Program-made: the position numbers and the translations under genes
The notes under the pieces: generated by a model
What the model was told of the DNA's origin: nothing
Seen by the model: only the letters and a program-made list of their open reading frames with translations
Databases searched by the model: none
Shown here: in pieces, positions 43,008 to 52,206 of the stretch
Numbering within the stretch: position 1 is the first letter of the stretch
Layout of the letters: each line of letters opens with the position of its first letter
From: Caldilineaceae bacterium
GTDB lineage: Bacteria > Chloroflexota > Anaerolineae > Caldilineales > Caldilineaceae
NCBI GenBank assembly: GCA_022842065.1
Contig: JALHQH010000018.1
Location: forward strand, 99,692 to 163,691
Length of the DNA stretch: 64,000 nucleotides
Direction of reading: 5' to 3'

Positions 43008-44408
43008 CTAGTTTGAATCGCTGTACGTAAACACCAGAATCGCCCCTGGATCTTCCAGCATATTCGTCGGCAGGCCGGTGGGATCCTGAGTGTCGCCGCG
43101 ATTGTCGGTGATCACGTAGAAGGTACGGCCATCGGGTGCGATGGCGAGATCACGGTAACGATTGGTTGTCTTGAAATAAGGTAGCGGTTCGCCCACCAAG
43201 CCACTGCCTGCTTCATTCAACGGCAGTCGGTAGATTGTCCCACTCTTGAGCGCGGCGATCAACAATGAATCCGTCCAGCCGGGGATAGCGCCAGGGCTGG
43301 CCCTGTAGAAATCGGCCCCAGTCGGTGCCACAGTGGGCCAACAGATATAGAAGTTTGGATCACACGCTTCAGGCTGAAAGTCATAATCGTCCGGTACCGT
43401 GCCAAAGGTATAGAGCGGCGGTACATAGGCTGGATCAGTCCATGCACTTTCTGGCTGTTGGGGTACAGTGGCCGGGATCGCATAATCGTCGAAGGTCAAC
43501 CGCGCGCAGGGTGTGGTCGAGGCCCACCAATTAGCATAGACATAGGCCTGGTCATCCTGCACCCCCACCACATAGGGCCACCCGTAATTCTGCCCCGCTT
43601 CAATCCGATTCACTTCATCATCCGTTTTGGGGCCATGCTCGGCGGCGTACAGTTGACCTCTGCCCGCCGCTAACCCCTGCACATTGCGGTGCCCCAGCGA
43701 ATAGACATGGCTCTGCACACCACCCCATTCAGGATTGTCCGCCGGAATCGAACCATCGAGGTTGAGGCGTAGGATCTTGCCAACATAGTGTTGCCAATCT
43801 TCGTCGGCCACCGCCGCGGCGGTCGGCAAGGTTTGGGCTTGGTTGGGTTGACAGAAATTACCGAGGTTGTTTGCACCTTGATCGCCAATCGCATAGTAGA
43901 GTTTCTGATCCGGGCCAAAGATCAGGCGGCCGCCATTGTGATCGGTGCTCGCCGGCAAGTCGGTAAGCAGATCGAGCGGTTCGGCTAGTTGAGCAGTTGC
44001 TGGATCATAGCTGTAGCGCCGGATCTTGGTCTTGCGTTCGGCAGTGCGCCCGGTTCCCTCATTATAGGTATAGGCGACATAAACATAGTCGTTGCCTATG
44101 CCTTGCAACAGTTCCGGATGGAGCGCCATGCCCAGCAGTCCATCCTGGCCCCCCGTTTGTAGCACTTCGCTGATCGTCACGGCCGTGCTGGCTTGCCCAT
44201 CCGTAGGGTTAACCCGGATCACACGCTTGCCCGTCCGCTCGGTGAGCCAGAGATAGTTATCCGGGCCATAGACGATCTCCCAGGGCTGAGCCAAGTCGGT
44301 CGTGAGGGTCTGGAGGGTGAACGATGCTTGAGACGATTGCATGGGCAGACAGCCGGCCAGAAGGATGCTGGTCAAGAGCAGGATGATGGTACAGGGATAA
44401 TGGGTCAT
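43008..44408 (-). CDS. Lipoprotein PQQ-type sugar dehydrogenase (GSDH family)
   Basis: 466 residues. Lipobox LLAGC (Cys19) after a hydrophobic signal, so anchored outside the membrane. The six-bladed propeller shows ADLAQPWEIVYGPDNYLWLT-like blade 1, ALHPELL, STDHNGGRLIFGPDQKLYYA (catalytic His in DHNGG), LGHRNVQGLA, AAEHGPKTDDEVNRIEAGQN and YGWPYVVG, the hallmarks of the soluble aldose/glucose dehydrogenase family (Asd/YliI). With PQQ it would oxidise sugars at the cell surface. SD AAGGAG is clear. It is closer to the classical family than the SOD fusion at 7714. No PQQ biosynthesis gene is in view. Confidence 0.92.
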   Translation of the reverse strand: MTHYPCTIILLLTSILLAGCLPMQSSQASFTLQTLTTDLAQPWEIVYGPDNYLWLTERTGKRVIRVNPTDGQASTAVTISEVLQTGGQDGLLGMALHPELLQGIGNDYVYVAYTYNEGTGRTAERKTKIRRYSYDPATAQLAEPLDLLTDLPASTDHNGGRLIFGPDQKLYYAIGDQGANNLGNFCQPNQAQTLPTAAAVADEDWQHYVGKILRLNLDGSIPADNPEWGGVQSHVYSLGHRNVQGLAAGRGQLYAAEHGPKTDDEVNRIEAGQNYGWPYVVGVQDDQAYVYANWWASTTPCARLTFDDYAIPATVPQQPESAWTDPAYVPPLYTFGTVPDDYDFQPEACDPNFYICWPTVAPTGADFYRASPGAIPGWTDSLLIAALKSGTIYRLPLNEAGSGLVGEPLPYFKTTNRYRDLAIAPDGRTFYVITDNRGDTQDPTGLPTNMLEDPGAILVFTYSDSN

Positions 44409-44785
44409 AGCTTCTCCTTACCGCTTTGCAATTTCACCGCCTACAACTGCATCATTTACCATTATTGAGATCGCGAGTGGAATGTCAATAGGCGATTACA
44501 CATTTTTTGTGAAGAAGTGGGTAGAGTTCGGCTTGACCAGACAGCTGCTAGCTCGCTGTGCATGTGTCAATATCTATATCTTTGATTTGTGTCCTGGCCA
44601 ATCGAACCAATGGGTGGCTTCGTCTAAGCTGAAGCAAAATTATAGATGGAAGACTTACGCCGTACTCAGCAGCTAAACTTTTGACGGTTGCGTAAGGCTG
44701 AAGCTAGTTTCCACGACCGATTGTCTGGCAATTGTCCGGCGCTGATCTGGCCAACCATTACCTGACCAACGAGAAAATACCCACT
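44409..44785. other. Non-coding gap between divergent genes
   Basis: Lower-GC stretch with no supported gene. A 64-codon frame at 44482-44676 has no ribosome site or recognisable domain. It should hold promoters for both divergent genes; no single pair stands out. Confidence 0.45.
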
Positions 44786-46558
44786 ATGACTGCTGAATAC
44801 ATCGTCTATGCCGTGCTCTTGCTGGCGCTGGTTTTCTTTATCTATGACCGCTGGCGCTATGATTTGGTCGCACTGGTCGCCCTACTTGCATTAACCATTC
44901 CCGGCATTGTGGAGCCGGCAGAAGCCTTTGCGGGTTTTGGGCATCCGGCGGTGATCACAGTCGCGGGGGTACTCATTATTAATCGTGCCCTGCTCAACTC
45001 TGGCTTTGTCGACCTATTGGCCCGCCAGTTAAGCCGGGTGGGCAACTACCTACCGCTTCAAGTAGGGGCGCTTTCCGGCTTTTGCGCCTTCTGTTCGGCA
45101 TTGACGAATAATGTCGCCGCCGTCGCCTTGTTAATGCCTGTAACACTGCAACTGGCGCGCAAATCCAAGCGCTCTCCCTCGCTCTACCTCATGCCTTTAG
45201 CCTATAGCTCGTTGCTAGGTGGCATGTTGACTTTGATCGGCACGCCGCCCAATATTATCATTGCCAGCTATCGCGCCCAGGAGACCGGCGAGTCGTTTGG
45301 TTTCTTCGACTTTACACCGGTGGGTGCGGGCGTCGCGGTGGCCGGCATTGCCTATATGGCGCTGCTCGGCTGGCGCCTGCTGCCAGAGCGCAAGGGGCAG
45401 GCTTCGCGCGAAGAGATGTTCCAGATCAATGATTACTTTACAGAGGTCCTGATTACCGCAGAATCGACGATCAAAGAGAAAACTTTCAGCGAGCTGAGCG
45501 CTCTGCTCGGCGAAAATTTGCTGATTGCCGGCCTCGTCCGTGACAAACGGCGCATCCTCTTGCCCGCGGCCGCGACCCTAATCCGCGTCGGCGACATTTT
45601 GATCGTACAGGCGGATTCTGAATCGCTCAACACTTTTGTCGCAGAGAGTGGCAGCGCATTGGTCGGAAGCAAAGCGTTGGGGGAACAAGCGCTACGTTCA
45701 GACGAAGTTGCGTTGGCGGAAGCGGTGGTCCGTAGCGACTCAGCCATGATCGATCAAACAGTGCGGCGGTTGGATCTACGGCGGCGCCATGGGGTCAACC
45801 TGTTAGCCGTTGCGCGCCAGGGTGAACGCCTGCGTGGCCGGCTGGCCGCAGTACGCTTTCGCGCCGGCGATGTGCTCTTACTCCAGGGTCCACCCGACGC
45901 GATTCAGGAAATGTTGACGGCCCTGGGCGCACTGCCCCTGGCCGAGCGGCGGTTGCGCCTTGGCTACCCCAAACGCATTATTCTTGGAATAACGATCTTT
46001 GGGGCCGCCATCACCGCCATCTCCTTTGGCTTACTGGACATTGGTGTCGCGGTCATTGCAGCCGCCGTGGCCCTCGTGTTGGTGGGGCTAGTCTCGGTAC
46101 GCGAGATGTATGAGACGATCGAATGGCCAGTGATCGTGCTATTGGGCGCAATGATTCCTGTGGCGACCGCACTGGAAAACACCGGCGGGGCCGATCGGAT
46201 CGCGGATCTGCTATTGCGCCTCGCCGGCACCTCTTCCGCCGTAGTGGCACTTGTCATTGTCCTCCTCGGAGCAATGATCTTAACACCCTTGGTCAATAAC
46301 GCGGCCGCGGCGGTGATTATGGCGCCCATTGCCATCAGTGTCGCCAACGGCTTAGGGGTCTCGGCCGATGCGTTTCTAATGGCAGCGGCGGTGGGCGTTT
46401 CTTGTGACTTTCTCACCCCGATTGGGCACCAATCCAATACGTTAGTCATGGGGCCGGGCGGTTATCGCTTTGCCGACTATTGGAAGATGGGCTTGCCCAT
46501 CGAATTGATCGTCATCGTTGTCAGCATCCCGTTACTGCTATTTTTCTGGCCATTGTAG
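44786..46558 (+). CDS. SLC13/DASS-type permease with two RCK-C domains
   Basis: 590 residues from the ATG at 44786; an earlier in-frame TTG is rejected. Two sets of TM helices flank a cytoplasmic middle region (about 190-385) with two TrkA-C/RCK-C domains (FSELSALLGENLLIAGLVRD, VRLRAGD-like LAAVRFRAGDVLLLQGPPDA). The membrane halves carry the repeated re-entrant motifs FCSALTNNVAAVALLMPVTL with GTPPNIII, and LTPLVNNAAAAVIMAPIAIS with DFLTPIGHQSNTLVMGPGGY, giving the SNT-like substrate sites. Such proteins move sulphate, dicarboxylates or similar anions with Na+. Substrate not told. Confidence 0.9.
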   Translation: MTAEYIVYAVLLLALVFFIYDRWRYDLVALVALLALTIPGIVEPAEAFAGFGHPAVITVAGVLIINRALLNSGFVDLLARQLSRVGNYLPLQVGALSGFCAFCSALTNNVAAVALLMPVTLQLARKSKRSPSLYLMPLAYSSLLGGMLTLIGTPPNIIIASYRAQETGESFGFFDFTPVGAGVAVAGIAYMALLGWRLLPERKGQASREEMFQINDYFTEVLITAESTIKEKTFSELSALLGENLLIAGLVRDKRRILLPAAATLIRVGDILIVQADSESLNTFVAESGSALVGSKALGEQALRSDEVALAEAVVRSDSAMIDQTVRRLDLRRRHGVNLLAVARQGERLRGRLAAVRFRAGDVLLLQGPPDAIQEMLTALGALPLAERRLRLGYPKRIILGITIFGAAITAISFGLLDIGVAVIAAAVALVLVGLVSVREMYETIEWPVIVLLGAMIPVATALENTGGADRIADLLLRLAGTSSAVVALVIVLLGAMILTPLVNNAAAAVIMAPIAISVANGLGVSADAFLMAAAVGVSCDFLTPIGHQSNTLVMGPGGYRFADYWKMGLPIELIVIVVSIPLLLFFWPL

Positions 46559-46621
46559 CTTGACAGCAGAGCCAGGCAGTAGTCGATTAAATGGTGACAG
46601 CGATGGGTCGGTGCAGCCACC

Positions 46622-48502
46622 TCAATGTAAGTGTTGTTGAATGGCATTGATTAATTGGCGCACTTCATATGGTTTTTGCAGAAAGCCGGCCACCGTGGTC
46701 TGTTGAAGAAAGGTTTCAACTTTACCTTCGCCATGGCCAGAGAGCAGCAGGATTGGGACATATGGATTGATCTCCTGTAATTGGTTAAGGGTCTCGGCGG
46801 TGCTCAGGCCAGGCATCGAGAGATCAAGTAGGATCAATTCAATTTGTGTCTTCAGCTTGCGATAGGTTTCTAGCGCTTGTTGGCCATTGGTTGCTTCGAT
46901 GACGGAGAGACCACTCATGGTCAAGGTGTCACAGAGCGTTGAACGGACCTGCTCTTCATCGTCAATTACTAGAACAGTATGTCTAGGCAAGAGTGGTAGC
47001 GTCTGGATGATCTCCATTGCGGCCCGCGACGGTTGGTTGCCGGTGCTAATGGGAAAGAGAATGCGAAAGGTTGTACCAACCCCTGGCGCGCTCTCAACAC
47101 TCAACCCAGCATGATGGCCGCGGATGATCCCGATTACAGAGGCAAGACCCAAGCCACGGCCAGTCAATTTGGTCGTAAAAAACGGATCAAAGATCTTTGC
47201 CAGCGTTACCGCATCCATTCCACAACCGTTATCGCGCACTTCTAAAACCACATACAGCCCCGGTGCCAGGGGCTGATTCGTATAAAGCCAAAAATGGTGA
47301 TCGCGTTCAGTGACGTTGCATAAGGTAGTCGTAATGACGACCTCGCCACCTTTGTCGCTAGTCGCGTCCGCCGCATTAATCAGCAAGTTCATCAACAGTT
47401 GCTGGATCTGGCCTTGATCGCCATCGATGGTTGCTAAATGTGGTACGGTGTGCGCGGTCAACAGCACATTCTTGGGCAATGCCGCGCGAAAGAAGAGTAA
47501 GTTTTCTTGAATAAGCGCGTTGAGTTCAATGGCGACAATCCGGGTAGGACTATGCCCAATATAGGCCAACAAATTGCTGGTTAAATCAGCGGCGCGGCGC
47601 GTTGCATTGAAGGCTTGATCGATATGGCGCTGCACGGGGTGGGCTGGCGGCAGCTTAAAGCGCATCAGTTCAACGTGACCGGAGATCGCAGTGAGCAAGT
47701 TGTTAAAATCATGGGCAATACCGCCGGCCAGGGTGCCCAAGCTTTCATTCTTTTGCGCCAGGCGTAACGCCTCTTCGCTGGTGTGCAAGGCCGTGGCAGT
47801 CCGGTTACGCTGGTCAGTGCTGATCACCCATGCCATCAGCAAGAATAAGGCCAACAAGGTACCGGCACTCGTCAGGATCACAGTCGACCAAATCTGATCA
47901 GTTGCGCCGGTGGCGCTCATGATCTCGGGTAGTGGTGTCGACATCCCAATTGTCCAGGTCAACCCACCGACTTCGATCGGCGTCCACGCGGCAATTTCAC
48001 GGCCTTTCGCGGGTAACCAGACATACCAACCGACGCCCTCCTCGGCGGCAGTAACCGCAGCAGTCATTGCTTCATAGTGATAGGCACCATGGGCTCGTTG
48101 TAGGGCAAAAATCTCGGCCATGCTCTTGCCCCGATAGGTAGCGGGCAAATCTAGACTCTGGTCAAAGACGATGTGGGAAGGTGCATAAACCCAAGCATCA
48201 CCCTGCTCATGTAAGTGGATAGGAGCAACAAAACGCGTAAAGATTTCATGTTCCAGCATAGCCCGGTCAAGTGGCTGCGCCGCGTCAATGCGTAGCGCCA
48301 CATAGGCTTCAATGCTACGGGCAGCGGCGCGCACAATCTCGAGTTGTGTTTGTTGATAGGCCGCAATGTTGGCATTGATGATACTATAGCTTTGGGCATA
48401 GACTGAGTACCAACCAATAACAATCAATGCCAAGACTGCAAACGGTAATAATAAATTACGCAACGGCCAATTCCAATCCGCTGCGGATCTTACAAATTTC
48501 AT
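46622..48502 (-). CDS. Hybrid sensor histidine kinase/response regulator
   Basis: 626 residues from the ATG at 48502 (GGGTGG upstream); the longer frame has no TM or SD support. TM1 about 17-36, extracellular Cache-like sensor to about 205, TM2 about 207-227. HisKA with His264 in GGIAHDFNNLL; HATPase_c with NLLINAADATSD, DNGCGMD, FDPFFTTK and GRGLGLASVIGII; then a C-terminal receiver with DDE near 505-510 and phospho-Asp560 in LLDLSMPG, Lys in LQKPYE. No output domain, so the signal must go to another protein. No partner regulator adjacent. Confidence 0.92.
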   Translation of the reverse strand: MKFVRSAADWNWPLRNLLLPFAVLALIVIGWYSVYAQSYSIINANIAAYQQTQLEIVRAAARSIEAYVALRIDAAQPLDRAMLEHEIFTRFVAPIHLHEQGDAWVYAPSHIVFDQSLDLPATYRGKSMAEIFALQRAHGAYHYEAMTAAVTAAEEGVGWYVWLPAKGREIAAWTPIEVGGLTWTIGMSTPLPEIMSATGATDQIWSTVILTSAGTLLALFLLMAWVISTDQRNRTATALHTSEEALRLAQKNESLGTLAGGIAHDFNNLLTAISGHVELMRFKLPPAHPVQRHIDQAFNATRRAADLTSNLLAYIGHSPTRIVAIELNALIQENLLFFRAALPKNVLLTAHTVPHLATIDGDQGQIQQLLMNLLINAADATSDKGGEVVITTTLCNVTERDHHFWLYTNQPLAPGLYVVLEVRDNGCGMDAVTLAKIFDPFFTTKLTGRGLGLASVIGIIRGHHAGLSVESAPGVGTTFRILFPISTGNQPSRAAMEIIQTLPLLPRHTVLVIDDEEQVRSTLCDTLTMSGLSVIEATNGQQALETYRKLKTQIELILLDLSMPGLSTAETLNQLQEINPYVPILLLSGHGEGKVETFLQQTTVAGFLQKPYEVRQLINAIQQHLH

Positions 48503-48691
48503 CGAACCACCCACACTAATTTGAGACTGGCGATTACAGCCCAGCCAATTGCGAAATAGCGCTCTGTAACGGTACCACCCACTGGTACGGTTTATGATTA
48601 GATTTGGGTTAGATGGGTGCAATGTAAGAAAGCGATGCAAACCTAGCGAATGAGACAAGCTCAGGCCGTAATCAATCTTCAAAACCAAGCC

Positions 48692-49480
48692 TTATCCAGT
48701 ATTGAGCCAATGTTCGACGGTAACAAATGGAATAAGCCCAAGGGACTCTGCCAGTTTGATCGAGGGCAGATTCAGCTCATCGACTTGATAGCGCGGTGTA
48801 TGTCCTCGCTGGTGGAGCGCGTGAAGCGCACTTTCCACCACGAGTTTTGCATAGCCTTTCTGGCGTTCGCCAGGCAAAGTTAGAACACCACCAACTTCAT
48901 GAATATCCTCGAAGTTGCAATAAGTAAAACAGGCCGCGACAGGCAGTTGCTGCTGGTAGAGCGTAAAGGCCAAGCCCTGTCCATCAGCAAAATAATCAGC
49001 GATCATTGCCCTGGTGTGGCCATGTTCGGCATAGTAAGGATAGAGTTGTTCGTCAACACGTTGCGCCGTAATCACTTGCGTATGCGTACCAAGTACTTGG
49101 CCCGGCGCAGTCGTGTAGGATCGGAAGGCGCGTGCCTGTACCAAAGGAAAGGATTGGGCCACAATCTCCCATACCGCAGCACTCATTCCTTTAAAGACAA
49201 ATTTACAGCCTGTGGGCAATCGGGATAGTAAGGGATTAACAACCGAAATGTGATTAACCACCAGCAACACAACAAGATCACGGTCATTGTAGACCTGTCG
49301 ATCATAGGCAAAGAGGCTGGTCGGGAAGAACAAAATTGCACCGGCGGCATCGCCTTCACAATGGAAATAGCGCTGAATGGCGTTCCCATGCGCGGCTAAC
49401 ATTTTCAGTGGTACAATATTCCGCATGCGGTCACAATTTAGAAACTTAATCAGTTGTTGCTGCGATATGCTACTATCCAT
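48692..49480 (-). CDS. GNAT-type acetyltransferase
   Basis: 262 residues. The C-terminal half is a GNAT fold: VGGVLTLPGERQKGYAKLVV (acetyl-CoA loop) and YQVDELNLPSIKLAESLGL. The N-terminal half is a divergent GNAT-like domain with no clear motif, as in two-domain GNAT proteins. SD AGGAAG precedes the ATG. Monocistronic; substrate unknown. Confidence 0.82.
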   Translation of the reverse strand: MDSSISQQQLIKFLNCDRMRNIVPLKMLAAHGNAIQRYFHCEGDAAGAILFFPTSLFAYDRQVYNDRDLVVLLVVNHISVVNPLLSRLPTGCKFVFKGMSAAVWEIVAQSFPLVQARAFRSYTTAPGQVLGTHTQVITAQRVDEQLYPYYAEHGHTRAMIADYFADGQGLAFTLYQQQLPVAACFTYCNFEDIHEVGGVLTLPGERQKGYAKLVVESALHALHQRGHTPRYQVDELNLPSIKLAESLGLIPFVTVEHWLNTG

Positions 49481-49615
49481 GCACTTCCTAACTTATAAGC
49501 ACACACAAACTAAATTTTTGTTAAATTTGTTTACAATTTTTATGCATCATAAAGAAGCGATAGGGGATTGTCAATTTGTACATTGTTCAGATAAATCTGT
49601 GTAAGCAAGACGTGG

Positions 49616-50566
49616 TCAAATCGCTTGCCGACAAAACGATTGCAAGAGGATTTCTTCAAATAAATAACGGTCTACGCTTGTACAAACACGGACGGAGTTC
49701 CCATCCACATGATCGATTAAACGGCCGCATTCTGGATTTTCTTCCGCAATAATGCTGATTTTTCGCGTTTGAAAAGTGGCGATCTCCGGATGCATGGCCA
49801 CAACAGCAGCTAATGGATCCCAAAAGTAGAAAGGATGACGCGGTCCCAATAACCAACGTAGGCGGCCCAAAAGTCGAACCAAAAAGGTACCGGCATCATT
49901 AATCGCAGCGGTGGTCAGCCGCGCATAAAAAGCCGTGGTCAAGGGGTGCTGGTTAGTTACATCGAGCGGAATTAGCGTAATTGGGACGCCACTATGCAAC
50001 ACAATCTCAACGGCATAGGGATCCACATAGAAGTTCCATTCGGCATGGGCATTGCTGGGGGACCACATTAGCTCGCCAAGATTACCAGCAACATCAAGTG
50101 CGCCCCCCATGATATAAATCATGGCAATTCGCTGGATCAGCTGCGGTTCAGTCGCCAAAATTTCGGCAAGATTGGTCAGCGGCCCCAAGGCCAAAATCGT
50201 CACCGGCGTTTGGGCGTGATGCAGTTGGTGCGTTAGCAGGGCCGACGCCCCGCAAGTGGCGGGCAAATGCTGAGGACCAGGCAGAGGCAGCCCCAAGTGA
50301 AAATCCATGGCTAAGCGCACCAGCAAGGGAAAAGCATGCCGACCACGCAGTGGTTTGGCCCGTCCGCTTGCCACCGCGCAGGGCTTAGCCTGGCTTAGGG
50401 CCAACAAACGCAACGCATTACGGCGGCCAAAATAGCCATGCGCCTCCCCTGTGCCCGCGATCGTGATCGCGCGCAGATCAACCCGCGGACTACGTAAAAG
50501 ATAGAGCAGCGCAATCCAATCATCGATTGCCATATCAGTATCAACAATCAGTGATTGCAAAGACAT
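49616..50566 (-). CDS. Inosine/uridine-preferring nucleoside hydrolase
   Basis: 316 residues. The Ca2+-binding N-terminal motif DTDMAIDDWIAL (DxDxxxDD) near residue 9 identifies the family, which splits the N-glycosidic bond of nucleosides. Further family parts are ILALGPLTNLAEIL, IYIMGGALD, and NFYVDPYAVEIVL with Asp near the active site. The usual EFN/AEWN segment appears as NAHAEWNFYVDP. GGGA upstream of ATG. Cytoplasmic; base preference not told. A role in nucleoside salvage is likely. Confidence 0.92.
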   Translation of the reverse strand: MSLQSLIVDTDMAIDDWIALLYLLRSPRVDLRAITIAGTGEAHGYFGRRNALRLLALSQAKPCAVASGRAKPLRGRHAFPLLVRLAMDFHLGLPLPGPQHLPATCGASALLTHQLHHAQTPVTILALGPLTNLAEILATEPQLIQRIAMIYIMGGALDVAGNLGELMWSPSNAHAEWNFYVDPYAVEIVLHSGVPITLIPLDVTNQHPLTTAFYARLTTAAINDAGTFLVRLLGRLRWLLGPRHPFYFWDPLAAVVAMHPEIATFQTRKISIIAEENPECGRLIDHVDGNSVRVCTSVDRYLFEEILLQSFCRQAI

Positions 50567-50644
50567 GTATTCCCATCGACTTTCTACAATTTTTCAGAGA
50601 GCAATGATTTGGTGCATTGGTACTGTAGAGGGCGTGGCAAAATA

Positions 50645-50681
50645 GATAAGCGTTACGCACGGGCCTCGCGTAACGCTTATC
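50645..50681. terminator. 14-bp perfect hairpin upstream of the permease operon
   Basis: Arms gataagcgttacgc (50645-50658) and its complement (50668-50681), 9-nt loop. It lies between divergent genes, so it is a regulatory or REP-like hairpin more than a terminator. The remainder of the 50567-50919 gap holds the promoter at 50763. Confidence 0.5.
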
Positions 50682-50762
50682 GATAAAGCAATTATAGGCC
50701 CATTTTTGCAGATCGACAAAGCGGTAATTAGTGGGATTCCTTCCATTGGCCGGGTATCGAAC

Positions 50763-50791
50763 TTAGACAATCCTACGCTGCTTGGTATAAT
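50763..50791 (+). promoter_or_regulatory. Promoter of the MacB-like permease operon
   Basis: TTAGAC (50763-50768), 17-bp spacer, TATAAT (50786-50791). Start near 50798 leaves a leader of about 120 nt. AAAGGGA serves as ribosome site before 50920. Confidence 0.7.
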
Positions 50792-50919
50792 CCAGTAAAC
50801 TACGTTATCAGCAACCCGTTAAGCACAGCCGATACAAGGTCGTAGGCAACGGTCTCTGGATCTGTCAACAAATTTTATCACGCTGTTAGTTCTAGCATTT
50901 TGAGTAAAGGGACTTATCC

Positions 50920-52167
50920 ATGAAGATCGGCCTCTACTTTTTGATGGCGCTTGATAGTATGGCACAACACAAGCTGCGGACATTTTTAACGCTCCTTGGT
51001 TTGATTGTCGGGATCTCATCCGTTTTGATTATGACGGGCATCGGGCGTGGCTTTGCGCTGGGGGCCGAAGAAGATATAGCCAGTCTGCTACCGAATAAAA
51101 TTACCGTCCGTCAAGGCTATAGCCCGGATACGCCCCCAGTGGCCTTGACCATGCGCGAAGTTGGTTTACTCGAAAGGATGATCGGTCAAGCCGCCTATAC
51201 CGCAGTGGCACCACGGTTGCAACTGTGGGATCTCACCGTTAAAGGGGTTGACCCGGAAACGCAAGGGGTGATGGTAACCGCCACCACAGCTGACTACCCC
51301 CAAGTGGCGAACCTCACCTTTGCCGAAGGGCGCTTTTTTCTGCCCAACGAGATGGACGAGAATCTTTTTGTGGCGGTTGTAAGTCAAAGTGTGCTTGACA
51401 TCCTGATCCAGGCCGGCCAACAAGATCTCGCCGTGGTCAATATCGGCGACAAAACTTTCCGCATTGTTGGCGTGCTCCAGGCCGAATCAGGCCCCTTTTC
51501 GTTTGGGATGCCTGAGATCTATATTCCGATCAACTTGTTGGGACGCTACCTTTACAGCCAGAGCATGATGCTCGAAAATGGATCACTGGTGGTCGAACAG
51601 ATTGATATCCTGGCCCGCGATATGGCTGCATTGGAAACCGCCAAACGTGATGTTGAACGAATTTTGCGGCTTCGTTATGGCCTGCGGCCGGACCAGCTGA
51701 ATAACTTTGAACTGTTTGTGGAAGCGCAGTTTCTTGAATTTGCGCAGGATTTTGCCCAAGGCTTTACCCTGGTCTTGGGTGGCATTGGCGCGGTGGCACT
51801 GATTGTCGGCGGCATCGGCATTATGAACATCTTACTGGCAACAATCAGCGAACGCACGCGCGAGATCGGGCTGCGCAAGGCGATCGGGGCCAGCAATCTG
51901 GATATTTTGATCCAATTTCTCATGGAAGCAGTGACCATCTGCTTGGTAGGCGGCATGTTAGGCGTCGCCTTTAGTTACGGGGTCGGTGCCATTATCACTT
52001 ACTTTACCGGCGGCGAGAATTCGATGATCGCGCTGCGCGTTGTCATCGACCTCCGCTCTGTCCTCATTGCCGCGATCAGTAGCACCGCCTGTGGCATTGT
52101 CTTCGGGCTCTATCCGGCCGTGCGCGCCATGCGCTTAAACCCAATTGAGGCGCTGCGCACCAGTTAG
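50920..52167 (+). CDS. MacB/FtsX-like ABC permease
   Basis: 415 residues. TM1 near 15-40 (RTFLTLLGLIVGISSVLIMT), a MacB-type periplasmic core domain to about 270, then three TM helices with FtsX signature IGIMNILLATISERTREIGL and RKAIGA. It lacks the ATPase domain of true MacB, so it needs a separate LolD-like ATPase, yet none lies next to it. Such permeases transmit mechanical force to adaptors for export or lipoprotein transfer. First gene of an operon with an HlyD-type adaptor and an SH3/propeller protein. Confidence 0.92.
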   Translation: MKIGLYFLMALDSMAQHKLRTFLTLLGLIVGISSVLIMTGIGRGFALGAEEDIASLLPNKITVRQGYSPDTPPVALTMREVGLLERMIGQAAYTAVAPRLQLWDLTVKGVDPETQGVMVTATTADYPQVANLTFAEGRFFLPNEMDENLFVAVVSQSVLDILIQAGQQDLAVVNIGDKTFRIVGVLQAESGPFSFGMPEIYIPINLLGRYLYSQSMMLENGSLVVEQIDILARDMAALETAKRDVERILRLRYGLRPDQLNNFELFVEAQFLEFAQDFAQGFTLVLGGIGAVALIVGGIGIMNILLATISERTREIGLRKAIGASNLDILIQFLMEAVTICLVGGMLGVAFSYGVGAIITYFTGGENSMIALRVVIDLRSVLIAAISSTACGIVFGLYPAVRAMRLNPIEALRTS

Positions 52168-52206
52168 CCTTCATCCCACTCATCCCGCTTGATCGAAAGA
52201 AACATT